The notes: generated by a model not told the origin, from the letters alone. DNA of 64,000 nucleotides from Ancylostoma caninum (GCA_037903475.1 JBAJFG010000370.1:2222501-2286500); one strand, 5' to 3'. Positions 53,701 to 64,000 are shown, counted from the stretch's first letter. A program made the numbers and translations.

Positions 53701-55755
53701 ATGGATGAGCTGGTCTTTGAAAAGATAGAAACCCGTTTCTATTATGTCACTACTGAGTCAAACCCCGCCCATTGCGCTACGCGTGGCCTCGATGCTTCCG
53801 AAATGGTGGGTCACACGTGGTGGCATGGCCCTGGCTTCATTCTTGCTCCACCTACCCAGTGGCCTAATGCGCACATGGACTTTACTGTAGATCCGCCTCC
53901 GCTCAAGGATGTAGAGGAAGAATTCAGAACTGTTGCTTCCTCGGCTTCCTCGATTGAAGGTTACAAATCGTTTGTTCCATTCACGCATATGACTTCCTAC
54001 TCTAAGCTGGTGCGGGTCACCGCTTGGTGCCTCAAATATCTCGCAAAGCTACTCTATCGGATTAAAGCCAAACTCCAAACCGCTGATACAACTCCTTTCT
54101 CAAAATTTACTAGAGCATCTCACATTTCTATAGACGACTTTCGAGAAGCAGAGCTAATAGTTCTTCATGAACATTACCGTGAAGGTGCGCTTCTTCAGGA
54201 ATCTCGTAACATTCGAAAACTTCATGTAAAATCAGATGAAAACGGCTTAATTCGCGCAGATATTAGGATGGCCAATTCTGACTTGGAAGAGTCCGCAAAG
54301 AGGCCCAGGACATCCGCTCACGCAGATGATCATACGTCATTACCACTTAAAATTGTTCCACGCTGGCGCTTCTCATTTGATCTCAGCATTGCGGGATAAA
54401 TATCTCATACCCAATATCCGGTGGAGAGTGAAAATGACAATTGCGAAGTGCATCACATGTAAACGTCAGCAGAGGCGTCCATATTCTATCCTGAGTGTCC
54501 AAGTTTACCAGCAGAACGGGTCTCACGTAAACGCCCATTCCAAAACATAGGATTAGATTATTTTGGTCCGCTGCTAGTGCGTTCAGATCAAAGTCAGTCA
54601 CGCAAGGTGTGGGTTTGCCTTTTTACATGCATGGCAACCCGCGCCTTGCACCTAGAGGTGGCTGCTGACAACTCCACTACGCAGTTCGTCTTCGCTTTCT
54701 GCAGGTTTATTGCCCGAAGAGGCAGTCCGGACATGGTCATAAGTGACAACGCCCCAAATTTTAAATTGGGAAAGCAGATTCTGACGAACCAACTGACTAG
54801 AATGGGTGAAGAGTCGCAAATGCAGAATCTTTCTACTGACAATGGCTTTAAGTGGTCGTTCATAACTCCTCTTTCCCCTTGGAAAGGAGGGTTTTATGAA
54901 AGGCTGGTGGGATCTGTAAAAAATGCACTCAAAAAGTCAGTTGGCCGCAACACCCTTGATTTCTGGGCCTTTGAAACACTTATATTCGAAATTGAAGCTA
55001 CTCTGAATACCCGTCCTATTACTCCGGTAACGACAAACTTTTCGCAAGACACTTATGCACTACGCCCAATAGACTTGATAAATCCATACTTTAGACTTGG
55101 TCAGCTCAATGAGCTCAGCACTCATAGCCTCCTTCAATACGACTTTTCTTTTTCAGACACGCACGAGTTCCTCATGTCATCATACCAAGAACTCCGCTCT
55201 TCTTTAGAACAGTTTTGGAACATTTGGTATAGGGACTACCTGCAGGCGTCAGCTGAAAAGACCCAAGCTTACGCGTCTTCAAAACGAGGATCATGGGTTT
55301 GGCCCAAGGTCGGCGATGTTGTGCTCTTATGACAGGAGAACGCGTCTAGAATGTTCTGGCCCTTGGGAATTATCACTGAATTGAACAAGTCTGTTGACGG
55401 AGCTGCAAGATCTGTACAAGTCAGAGCAAGTAAAAGAAACATCCTAAGTAGATCAGTTAATCAACTCATTCCACTAGAGGTTTCCGCATGTGATGAGTCG
55501 ACTACTAGTAACCGCTCAAAATCCTTTGTTCCTGTTCCGACGCGAATTCAACCGCATAGGACCACCGTTCTTTGTCCACATAAAAATCAGATATACCAAC
55601 TTGTGATACGGAAATATAGTGGAATGAGTGGAAACATTCACACTTCTTCAATGTTTTTCTTTGTTTTGTCCAGTAAATCGGACATATTTCATTCTAGTAA
55701 ATCGGTGACTAAAAGCTCAAATTTCAGGAGGAGCAGCGATGGTTGCAACCACTAA
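53701..55755 (+). pseudogene. BEL/Pao element: integrase region and tail
   Basis: The first frame has STESNPAHCATRGLD and WWHGPGFI. A finger ALRDKYLIPNIRWRVK...CITCKRQQRRPY follows in a shifted frame (54326-54490). The integrase core lies at 54577-55332: WVCLFTCMATRALHLEV (Asp position replaced or lost with the upstream break), PDMVISDNAPNF (Asp) and SPWKGGFYERLVGSVK (Glu). The C-terminal SSKRGSWVWPKVGDVVLL meets a TGA at 55330, after which the same frame continues FWPLGIITELN and RASKRNILSRSVNQL. Multiple frameshifts mark it as dead. The 5' half and 5' LTR are missing. Confidence 0.9.
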
Positions 55756-56220
55756 CCAGCTCGAAGTCCTGTGGTTCGGACACTCCAAGGATGCGCCAGC
55801 AACGGATGGGTGAACGATGTCAGCAACGAAATGGAACGACGCTTCGCACTCCTGATACTCTTCACTGCCAATCTCCAGCATACTATTGATCAAGAAAATC
55901 TACATTCGAAACCTTTCGGAGTTCATTTTTCTCAGTTGAAAACCTCAATAATTTTAAAGCAAGTTTTTTGAAATTCTTAGTATTTGCATTGGTCGTTCAT
56001 CCACAAAAGAAGCATTTTCCTAGTTTTATCACACGATGATATTTGTTTGTAAAGCGTCTCTCGACGCTCATTTTTGCCTTCTTTCGTTGTTTACCGGATA
56101 TAAGTTTTCTTTAGCACGGAGAACTCGTGAGTGCCGAAAAAAGGGGTATCCAAATTTTCATCATCCACCTAAGCTCCCGGGCATTACTGCTGTTGCTTCA
56201 TTTTCATACTAATTTTCCTT
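55756..56220. other. Gene-free stretch after the BEL/Pao remnant
   Basis: No recognised feature. It may include untranslated BEL sequence. Confidence 0.3.
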
Positions 56221-56710
56221 TTGCGGCCGGGAGTGTTGCGGACAGCGAAGCTACCGCTCCTCAGCAGTAATGCTTCGCGCTTAGCGAATGCTCCAATGCA
56301 ACGACAGTTGCGCGCCGCGGCACTGGCGCACCCGTCGCACCATCGATCACGCGCCCACAAGCTCCGCCCCCTCCGCCAAATCCTATATAAGGGCGCGGCC
56401 AGCAGCCTTCGCGCTTTTGGTTCTAGAGAGCTCAGTGGAGTGAATGCCGCCGTAAAGGGCAGAGGCCCGTAACAGGGCTTGTGCGTGTGTGTTGTCGTAC
56501 GTTTTATTGTCGTTTGCCTTCGTTTCATTCCATCGTCGCACGCTGTAAGGGGCTGGACGCTTTGGCGTCCTCGCGGGGGGACCCGGGGTAGGAACGGTGA
56601 AGAGGGAGAGCCAGGTTAAAGCCCAGAATTTAAACTGTTCGAATACATCACTCACGAGGGCTCACAATGTAGTAAAGGATCAATGTTCAATAAACTTCGA
56701 AGTTATTCGT
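56221..56710 (+). promoter_or_regulatory. Possible LTR or promoter: TATA box to polyadenylation signal
   Basis: CTATATAAGGG at 56385-56395 sits in a GC-rich region and is followed about 300 bp later by CAATAAA at 56688-56694. Promoter, short leader and polyadenylation signal in one ~500-bp block beyond a BEL integrase fit a 3' or solo LTR. No second LTR copy or flanking duplication was found, so a host promoter is also possible. Confidence 0.35.
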
Positions 56711-56835
56711 GTAGTACACCAGGGACTCCGAGATACGACATGTTACATGCATGGTGTACACCAACCACTGAACCACAGATGCAACAAAGGGTCTAAGGCG
56801 CAACCATCCGCCACATAAGTCGCCACAAATTGCCC

Positions 56836-57286
56836 TTAAAGGCAGTATGTCAAAGATCGCGTTGGAGATCCTCACCTCAGCCGAACATTTGCGAGCCGCT
56901 GAGCGCAAAGGTACACTTTAAGCCTTAGAGTAACGTCGAAAACCCCCATAAGTTAGGGATTTTTCGACCGGGAATTCCGAAATTCTTGGCCAGTGAACGG
57001 GAGGTTTGATACCGCACCAAAAACGTGCTGAGGTGCGGCAAGGTTTTCCAACACGACAATGCTTATTCATTCGATAATGGTTAGTGCTGAAAAGTTCATT
57101 TTGATGTGCAACCTCAACTCCTCAACTCCACTTTACCAGCTTTCCAGCAAGGAAACTCTTCCGCCCTAGTGTCAAATTGGTTCTCCCAATTTCAAGCATA
57201 TTGCTGGAACCAGCACGTCGAGTAGGACCGGATCCTATTGATATCCCCATACCCATCATGAACTGACACACTGCCTAGTTGCCCTT
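56836..57286. mobile_element. MITE family L, copy 2
   Basis: It starts CTTAAAGGCAGTATGTCA and ends TGACACACTGCCTAG. Blocks GCGAGCCGCTGAGCGCAAAG, AACGTCGAAAACCCCCATAA and GGCCAGTGAACGG match the reverse complement of 40803-41240. Confidence 0.65.
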
Positions 57287-57375
57287 CAATGAGAACTCGG
57301 GAACACTCACCGCCACTCCAAGGATGTTAAGATGAAATTGATGGTGAGGGAAAATGAAGCTGTTGATTAATTACA

Positions 57376-57616
57376 TATGGTCTATTAGCTCACAGATGGC
57401 GCCTGATCTGACATTGTCTGCAATTACGACTTTGCCTGCAGAATGCGTCTAGAAGGATATTTTAGCGGGTGGCAGTGCGGAAACATAAGAATGGAAGGAA
57501 CCACACCATATGGATATCAAAAAAGTGCAAGAAATAGATCGGTTAGCCTAAAAATGATGAGGTCGTAGTTGCGGACAATGTCAGATCGGGCGCCCTCTGT
57601 GAGCTAATAGACTGTA
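57376..57616. mobile_element. MITE family Q, left half of a head-to-head pair
   Basis: Ends TATGGTCTATTAGCTCACAG and GCCCTCTGTGAGCTAATAGACTG. The core has GACTTTGCCTGCAGAATGCG and AAAAAAGTGCA. It meets its inverted partner at GACTGTACAGTC with a single TA between. Confidence 0.8.
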
Positions 57617-57855
57617 CAGTCTATTAGATCGCAGAGGGCGCCCGATCCGACTTTGTCCGCAACTACGACCTCATCGTTCTTCGGTTAATCGATCTATTTT
57701 CTGCACTTTTTTGATTTGCATGTGGTGTGATACCTTCCATTCTTACGTTTCCCTACTGTCATTCGCTAAAATATCCTTCCAGACGCATTCTGCGGGCAAA
57801 GTCGTAATTGCAGACAAAGTCGGATGAGGCGCCCTCTGTGAGCTAATAGACCATA
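57615..57855. mobile_element. MITE family Q, right half of a head-to-head pair
   Basis: A mirror-image copy of the preceding element, ending GTGAGCTAATAGACCATA. Family P copy 6 is inserted at its terminal TA. Confidence 0.8.
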
Positions 57856-57856
57856 T

Positions 57857-58095
57857 ATAGTCTGTCCGAAACGACGAGTCCACCCACGCACGCATGGGTC
57901 GAGAAGCTGCCACGTTTGCCAGCGCTCCACGTCATCATCCCTGATCTGCGTATCACGTTTCATCGTTATCTTCATGGTATTGACCAGTGATTTGGCTGTG
58001 ACGTGGACGACGTGGCAGCCAACAGCATCCGTTCCAGCCGCGCTGCCTCATGATCCCCGCGTGCGTGGGCGGACTCGTCGTTTCGGACACACTAT
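57857..58095. mobile_element. MITE family P, copy 6
   Basis: TATAGTCTGTCCGAAACGAC to GTCGTTTCGGACACACTATA, same orientation as copy 1. Confidence 0.85.
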
Positions 58096-58109
58096 ACACG
58101 TGTTATCAC

Positions 58110-58222
58110 GGTCCCGGCGGACAGCAGCACGTCTGGAGAATTCCGGCGGACAGCAGCACGTCGGGGGATGTGAGCAGCACGTCGGGGGGGGGGGGAGCAT
58201 GAGCAGCACGTTTTGCTATAGC
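58110..58222. repeat. Short direct repeats of GCGGACAGCAGCACGTC
   Basis: Four copies of (GA)GCAGCACGT(C/T) occur at about 20-45 bp spacing, two within GGCGGACAGCAGCACGTC, interrupted by a poly-G run (58184-58195). Confidence 0.6.
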
Positions 58223-58303
58223 AGAACGTCGATACACGCCCCCAATTCAAAAAGTGGGCGGAGCGACGGGGGTTCGACCTGCTGTTCGACGGCACAATTG
58301 TCT

Positions 58304-58468
58304 ATATAGAGAGAACTCCAAATGGACGCAATCAAGAGTCAGGACCGCGGCGCGGCTCTTTTGGGCAGAGTCACGGGAGCTCAGCATAGTGTGCGCGTGC
58401 GTCTCTGTCCATGAGAGCCGCGCCGCTATCTCGACTCTTGTCTACGTACGTTTGGAGTTTCCTATATA
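58304..58468. mobile_element. MITE family Y, copy 2
   Basis: GAGAACTCCAAATGGACGCA to TACGTACGTTTGGAGTTTCC, same orientation and sequence as 163-322 with a handful of changes. Confidence 0.8.
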
Positions 58469-58902
58469 TTGTATTTACATGGATATGCCATGTAATAATG
58501 AATGAACAGATGACCTTACACACTTGAAAACCAAGAGAATGAGAGGCTAGCCTTCGTTAGCCGTGGTTAGTGTTGTGTGCCCATACACTTTGCCGAAGTC
58601 TGGATGCGAAATATGGCCTGACACTTCACTCGATTTGGATCATCAAACCCAAATGTCATCCATTCTGCATTCATTGGGATGACGCGGGCATGACCTAAAG
58701 GGCCTTGCGAATGCTTTTGCGTCTGGTCCCGACACGATTGAGTGAAGTGAGCGCGACCTCAGCGTTTTTTTTTTGCTCCGTGCAGTTAACGACGAGTTAC
58801 AACACGGTTGACGTGTTCAGCATGTTAGGAACTGAAACGCGGAGATTTCCATGAACTTCGATTGCTGTTCCTATATTTGCGTCGCCCTGTGCTGTTTCCC
58901 AG

Positions 58903-59006
58903 TATCATTATGCTACGTTCCCGTCCCTGTTTATGGCCGTCTCTTGCTGAATCAAGTAAAGATGAGGAAAGACGACAGCTGGCAAGCTACTCGTGCGATT
59001 TCTCCG
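58903..59006 (+). CDS. Candidate internal exon of an unrecognised gene
   Basis: A strong acceptor (CTGTGCTGTTTCCCAG) and a donor (TCCG, then GTGAGT) bound 104 bp that are open in the frame reading ...SLAESSKDEERRQLASYSCDF. No partner exons were identified, so this is a single-exon guess; the phase would be 1 at the start and end. Confidence 0.25.
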
Positions 59007-59990
59007 GTGAGTTTGGCTTTGCTTGCTCATTAGTAGATGGACATCATATAATAGTGCATAGTAATGACAGCTTACTGGTTTCGAAGAGTGGGCGAGAATG
59101 CTGATTACAGGGCATTCGGAAAGGAGTCGGTACTGGTGCATTCACGGACCTGAGGTGAGCCATGGGTTCCACGTACTCCCATATCATTTCCGGGATCCTT
59201 TCTAACATGTTAAGCAGTTAAAAATCACTGCGGCTAACAAGCCTGAACATGCGCGACTTGCCAAAGGCCCCTCTGATCTTTTCACGTAAAAATGCACTAA
59301 TACCGACTCATTTCTGAACCGCCTGTATTTTCTGTTACTCGGCCTTCTGCACACATCCACACTCACCGACGCTTGCTTAGTCCTTCGGTTGAGAGACATT
59401 TCCAACATTTGTTTTATTTCTTCATTTACTTACTTGCTCTAATGTGTTCATATGCGCACGGGAATTAATTATTAGAAAAGATGTAACAAAAAAGGTGGAG
59501 GATGATGCAAAGAAACCAGCACACCAGTCTCATCCCTTGTTCACGATTTTGAGGGAGGCGTGGGAAAAACGTGGCAACTATGCCACTCCGGGGACTAGTA
59601 TGGAGTAATAGTACGAAGGACGTTGTTTTTAATATTAATTAACAAAAATAAGTATTTAACGAAATGATAATATGAATAAACAAAAGCAAGTGATGTAATT
59701 TTTTTTTGTTTTATTGAACAAATTCGAAAATTCGGCGACTTATTTTCGGAAGGGGGGGGGGGGGCGAGGGGGGGGGGGCTTTCTGTGTCCGCCACTGTCT
59801 CCCACAGATCAACAGTCACAGACGTTAGTTTCCCGAAGTTCTTCCATTGCCGTCGACATAGGCTTTGAGACCCACTGTTAAGAGCGTTAATTGCAACTGT
59901 GCAACTAGGTGTCATTTACATAACCAGTCACACACTTTCGCGGACTCTCTCAGGAAATCAACATGCATAGGTCGTGCTTCAGTTGCATGT
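59007..59990. other. Gene-free stretch
   Basis: It has a poly-G/poly-T patch at 59700-59780. No recognised feature. Confidence 0.3.
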
Positions 59991-59995
59991 ACAGT

Positions 59996-60502
59996 AAATT
60001 AGCTCACAGAGGGTGCCTGGTCTAACTTTGGCCGCAAATACGATCTCATCACTGCGTTGGCCTACTGATCTATGTTTTCACACCTTTTTGATATGCTTTT
60101 GGTGTGATTCCTTTCATATTGATGTTTTCCTACCACCATTTGCTAAAATACCCTTTCACACGCATCCTGCGGCGTCCTTCCATCGATGGAACCGGTGCGG
60201 TTGTAAATGCAGGCAAAGTCGGATTAAGGGCAATTTATGCTGGACTGCGTGCGACTGAGGCGGTGCGACTGATGGGTGAAGAATAGGGACCGATCGCATT
60301 GCAGTCACAGCTCATACGCACGCGTTACGGCTTCATGGCTGCCGCGCGTTCTTTCATTAGCTGCTTTAATAGTGCATCGGAATCCGATCCGGTCGGATAA
60401 GATACGCACATATCGATCCTCGCTATGCTAAGATCGGGACTGACGCACGCAGCTGGTATAAATTGCCCTTTAGGCGCCCTCTGTGAGCTAATAGACCATA
60501 TG
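59996..60502. mobile_element. MITE family Q copy split by family M copy 2
   Basis: Q sequence runs 59996-60225 (AAATTAGCTCACAGAGGGTG to GGCAAAGTCGGATTA) and resumes 60473-60502 (GGCGCCCTCTGTGAGCTAAT). The interval is a complete M element. Confidence 0.75.
60226..60472. mobile_element. MITE family M, copy 2 (nested in Q)
   Basis: The ends AGGGCAATTTATGCTGGACT and AGCTGGTATAAATTGCCCTT are inverted repeats. The core has CACGCGTTACGGCTTCATGG. Nesting inside Q gives exact borders for the family. Confidence 0.75.
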
Positions 60503-60659
60503 TATAGGAAACTCCAAACGTACGTAGACAAGAGTCGAGATCGCGGCGCGGCTCTCATGAGCAGAGACGCAGGCGCACACTATGCTGAGCTCCCGTGACC
60601 CTGCCAAAGAGAGCCGCGCGGTCCTGACTCTTGACTGCGTCCGTTTGGAGCTCTCTGTA
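60503..60659. mobile_element. MITE family Y, copy 3 (inverted)
   Basis: TATAGGAAACTCCAAACGTAC to GTCCGTTTGGAGCTCTCTGTA. It abuts the Q copy at TA. Confidence 0.8.
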
Positions 60660-61062
60660 CATCCGATCCATCGGTCATATTATGCAAATTTCGCTCGATC
60701 CATCGATAACCCCACCCGATTTAGCACCCCGATTGCTGTTCATGTACCCACGTCAAGTGGAATTTTCGATGTTTCTCCGCTGGAGTTGTCACAAAACGAA
60801 GTCGTCTGCTGTTATAAATCCACCCCTGTCGTGAGGTCGTGGCGGTGTCGGACGAAAATTGTAATGCGAAGAATAGGGCGCTACGTAGATATTGTGGAGA
60901 AAGAGTGGTCTGGAGTTGACATGAGCAGTAGCAAGAACTAAATAACAGGACGAAACATGAGAACAGTCTGGAATAGTACATAGTTGAAGACTTCGATAGA
61001 TGCTGCGGACATGGCGTAACTTTGAGGATCTTGTGTCGAAAGAATGAGTAGAATAAGGCAGC

Positions 61063-61112
61063 TATAGTCTGTCCGAAACGACGAGTCCACCCACGCACGC
61101 GGGATCGAGAAC
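61063..61112. mobile_element. MITE family P, terminal fragment
   Basis: Only the left arm is present: TATAGTCTGTCCGAAACGAC to CACGCACGCGGGATCGAGAA. Confidence 0.7.
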
Positions 61113-61478
61113 TATACAAACTATATCTTGAAGAACATATTCTCTTTTACAATAAATTACGAAGGGCACTTTCTATCTCGAAGTGACGATATGGTTTGCT
61201 TAGTTTAGCACTTGTTCAGGCTGTAGCTATCTGACTGCTTACGATGCACATCCGACAACTACCTGTGCTGCGGATGACATTAATTGGCGAACGGCAAGCA
61301 ACATTCGAACAAACATTTGTAGCCCATCTCTCTTACGAAGTCCTTATCAGACAGTAGGTTTGATAAATTTATTCTTTTTTTCCTCTACAAGATGTAAGAT
61401 TCCGAGAAATGTGGAAATAAGACAAGATAGTTTCTTAAAAAAAAACACGATTCTCAAGGTAACCGACATCCCCTAACG
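61113..61478. other. Gene-free stretch
   Basis: AT-rich. Nothing recognised. Confidence 0.3.
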
Positions 61479-61479
61479 T

Positions 61480-61647
61480 ACAGTGTGTTTTTCCGGGAGT
61501 AAACATCGCGCGCGATCTGATCCATTCCATTAGATCAAATTCTCAGTCGAAAGACCACGTGAGAGCGAAGGTTCCAGCAATTCGCAGGTAGCCTTTGTAC
61601 TGGGTCCATAATTGCACCGATCTTTACTCCCGGAAAAACACCCTGTA
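61480..61647. mobile_element. MITE family T, copy 2
   Basis: CAGTGTGTTTTTCCGGGAGT to ACTCCCGGAAAAACACCCTG, with the GATCTGATCCATTCC core. It matches 10411-10576. Confidence 0.8.
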
Positions 61648-61831
61648 GGTGGAATAGTGGTGAGCATGGGTCTTCGAAACTGAAGGTTGAACGTGAAAAT
61701 CGGAGGTCTAAAAGTGAAGGTTGTATATATACCAAATCTTAAGCGTCAAGCCGAAAGGGGTTATTCTTTTTTTTGCCGTTTTTGTGTAAATAAAGATTGC
61801 TGATTTTTCACGAGCTCTGATGTTCTGCACA

Positions 61832-62110
61832 CGATTTCTAAGGATACAGAAGAGCAGAGAGGAAGTCCGCCTATATATGGATTTAGGGGAAAAAGTACTA
61901 AGCAAATATATCTGAATTTATCTGCTGATCGAAATACGAACTGAAAAAAATCATCCTGAATATTGAAGATTTTTTGAATTTCACACACAGGATTTCTAAG
62001 GATACAGAAGAGCTGAGTCGAAGCTCGGCTAAGATAGGGTACAGGGTCAAGCGTGATGATGGTAAAAAGTCGACCCCCATACGACCCCCCCCCCTTGAGC
62101 CACCAAAAAT
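61832..62110. repeat. Short repeats and a hAT-like end fragment
   Basis: GATTTCTAAGGATACAGAAG occurs at 61832 and 61988. From 62040, CAGGGTCAAGCGTGATGATGG resembles the left end of the 1.5-kb hAT-like family, followed by two C-rich ACGACCCCCCCCC blocks. No matching right end is seen. Confidence 0.45.
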
Positions 62111-62338
62111 ACGACCCCCCCCCTTTGCACACAAATTTCCTTCTATGCTTGCAGAATTTAGATATTCAGATATCCCATTTCAGGTGTTCGTACTGCGAGA
62201 GGTGCGGTGGAGCCAGAGCATAGGAAGGAGAAAGAGGCTCTTTTGTATCTAACTAGTTGTTTGGAAGTTTTTTTTTTCTGGAAGACGTTGAAATGTAGGC
62301 GGTGGATAAAAAACGTGCATCAACTATGCAATGTTGCT

Positions 62339-62579
62339 TATAGTCTATTAGCCCACAGAGGGCGCCCGATCCGACTTTGTCCGCAACTACGACTTCATCA
62401 TTTTTAGGCTAACCGATCTATTTTTTGCAATTTTTTGATATCCATATGGTGTGGTTCCTTCCATTCTAATGTTTCCCCACTGCCATCCGCTAAAATATCT
62501 TTCCAGACGCATTCTGCGGGCAAAGTCGTAATTGCAGGCAATGTCAGATCAGGCGCCATCTGTGAGCTAATGGACCATA
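62339..62579. mobile_element. MITE family Q, complete copy
   Basis: TATAGTCTATTAGCCCACAG to CATCTGTGAGCTAATGGACC, directly followed at TA by a family R element. Confidence 0.8.
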
Positions 62580-62581
62580 CG

Positions 62582-62854
62582 TACAGTCTGGTAGCCCAGA
62601 ACGCGCACCAGAGTGAACTTTGTGTGCAATTGCGACCGCAGTGGTTTTGGCCGGGCGATCAACTTTTCGATCCATTTTTAGGCTTTCTTTTATAAGTTTT
62701 GGTATGTTTTTGATATGTAGGTGATGTGATTCCTTCCATTTTGATGTTTCGATGCTGTCTCCCATGGAACCGGCTGGTAGGCAGGCCGATTCCACTGCGG
62801 TCGCAATTGCACACAAAGTTCACTCTGGTGCGCGTTCTGGGCTACCAGACTATA
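62582..62854. mobile_element. MITE family R, uninterrupted copy
   Basis: TACAGTCTGGTAGCCCAGAA to TTCTGGGCTACCAGACTATA with long paired arms (GTGCAATTGCGACCGCAGTGG and its complement). It serves as the empty-site reference for the split copy at 5577-6757. Confidence 0.85.
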
Positions 62855-62894
62855 ACTAATGAGGCTCGAACACATCAAGAAAAAAACATCTATA

Positions 62895-63168
62895 TACAGT
62901 GGACGGCAATGGCGGTGGCCCATCTGCGGCCTCGAGAAGGACGCAGCGCAACCGCGCCGCGCGCGCCGAGACCGGTGTCGTCTGCTACTGGAATGCTATT
63001 TCTAGTCGCTTTCTTCCCGATTTGGTCAGAAATGCTTAAAATCGGGCAGAGAAGCTCTAAATATAGCATAACAGCAGCAGAAAACATTGTTTACGACGCG
63101 GGCGGCGCGGTTGCGCTGCGTCCTTCTCGAGGCCGCAGATGGGCCACCGCCATTGCCGTCCACTGTAC
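62895..63168. mobile_element. MITE family S, copy 2
   Basis: Arms TACAGTGGACGGCAATGGCG/CGCCATTGCCGTCCACTGTA. It shares its right TA with copy 3. Confidence 0.85.
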
Positions 63169-63442
63169 AGTGGACGGCAATGGCGGTGGCCCATCTGCGG
63201 CCTCGAGAAGGACGCCGCGCAACCGCACCGCGCGCGCTGGGATCGGTGTCATCTGCCGTTGGAATGCTACTTCTAAGCTTTTTTTCTCCCCGATTTGGTC
63301 AAAAATCTTTAAAATCGGGTAGAAAAGCTGCTAGAAGTAGCATAACAGCAGCAGAAAACATCGGTTACGGCACGCGCGAAGCGGTTGCGCGACGTCCTTC
63401 TCGAGGCCGCAAATGGGTCACCGCTATTGCCGTCCACTGTAC
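63167..63442. mobile_element. MITE family S, copy 3
   Basis: Head-to-tail with copy 2 across CCACTGTACAGTGG. More similar in the core to copy 1 at 10138 (AAATCGGGTAGAAAAGCTGCTAG) than to its neighbour. Confidence 0.85.
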
Positions 63443-63810
63443 ATCATCTACATGGTGAAGGGTTCGATCCCCACCGAGGCTAAAATTTTTGCTGAGGGTT
63501 AAAGCGTGTGCTGTGAGCGAATTTCAGTCTGAAAGCGTCCGCACAGAGTTTCTAAACGAAATACCTTCGTATTCGTCACGAAAAACAACCATACACATCA
63601 TCGACATGGTCAGAATGGTCAAGGGTTCGATCCACTCCGAGGCTAGGATTTTTGCATGGCGTAAAATGACATGCGCTTGTAGTAGATTCGAGAGATTGAT
63701 CGTAAAGCACGAAATAATTGTTTATAGGGGTGAAGGACTGGGTAGGACTTTCAGTAGGGACGTGCGAAAATTTCAGCCTAAAATTTTGACTCGTTCAGAG
63801 ACATGGTTGT
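63443..63810. repeat. Two diverged direct repeats with a B-box-like phrase
   Basis: ATGGTGAAGGGTTCGATCCCC (63452-63472) and ATGGTCAAGGGTTCGATCCAC (63616-63636) are each followed by CCGAGGCTA and TTTTTGC. The spacing is about 164 bp. GGTTCGATCC is a pol III B-box phrase, so these may be SINE monomers; no A box is clear. Confidence 0.4.
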
Positions 63811-64000
63811 AGTCAGACACGAATATCAGAAGATCTGGCCGGCTGAGGTCCCAATTTTTTCAGGTTTTTAAAAGTAGAAGGTTTGCGCTTTCACGCTGTA
63901 CAGCTAGTTTTTCGGCAGCTGCTTCCACCGCGATTCAACTCCGTCGATAAAAACATAGAAAAAAGGCCATTTTTATCGGCGAAACCTCATCTCCGTAACT
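63811..64000. other. Unassigned right edge
   Basis: No feature recognised. Confidence 0.2.

Noticed and set aside
52892..53701. Intact 269-codon host gene
   Set aside because: Motifs are BEL/Pao polymerase and RNase H; flanking frames continue the same polyprotein, so it is a fragment of a dead element.

Overview
This is eukaryotic DNA from a nematode, most likely a parasitic clade V (strongylid or hookworm-like) species. The evidence is short spliced exons with TTTTCAG-type acceptors, a probable trans-splice acceptor, and a very dense load of nematode-type transposons: an RTE non-LTR element, Ty3/gypsy, BEL/Pao, Penelope-like, mariner, hAT and many Tc1-like MITEs. The genus is inference. 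There is no bacterial-style gene organisation. Long open reading frames in the window are either transposon remnants or artefacts of a satellite.

Host genes occupy very little of the window. Positions 1-669 hold the last three exons of an unrecognised gene on the + strand. Positions 28633-40167 hold a complete five-exon gene whose product matches ribosome-binding factor A (mitochondrial RBFA type). Its last intron is 9.7 kb and is packed with mobile elements. A single candidate exon lies at 58903-59006.

Layout. 0.7-16 kb: a Helentron-like element, hairpin MITEs, a MITE split by a hAT element with an 8-bp target duplication, a 743-bp TRIM-like element with direct terminal repeats, two clusters of short repeated motifs, foldback elements and a diverged piece of the later satellite. 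16.1-23.6 kb: a full-length but frame-broken Ty3/gypsy element on the minus strand, with LTRs, PBS, PPT and a 5-bp duplication, plus an extra ORF downstream of integrase. 23.6-28.5 kb: MITEs, a 1.55-kb hAT-like element and a decayed mariner. 28.6-40.2 kb: the RBFA gene; its introns contain a foldback element, a MITE sitting in a splice donor, three tRNA-headed SINE-like copies, a second mariner remnant and a complete but inactive RTE element with an 11-bp target duplication. 40.4-42.7 kb: MITEs and a Penelope-like remnant (RT plus GIY-YIG). 42.7-51.9 kb: a satellite of 84-bp and 51-bp units with higher-order duplication, interrupted by a second copy of the 1.5-kb hAT-like element. 52.6-55.8 kb: a BEL/Pao remnant. 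55.8-64 kb: a possible solo LTR and nested or head-to-head MITEs.

There is no operon-like pathway here. What holds the window together is transposon biology. Several sequence-unrelated MITE families share Tc1-like CAGT ends and TA targets. Another group shares TTAAAGGCAG ends. The satellite appears to derive from an interspersed repeat whose low-copy form is still present at 13.0-14.0 kb. All domain calls were made by eye from motifs; no database search was run.
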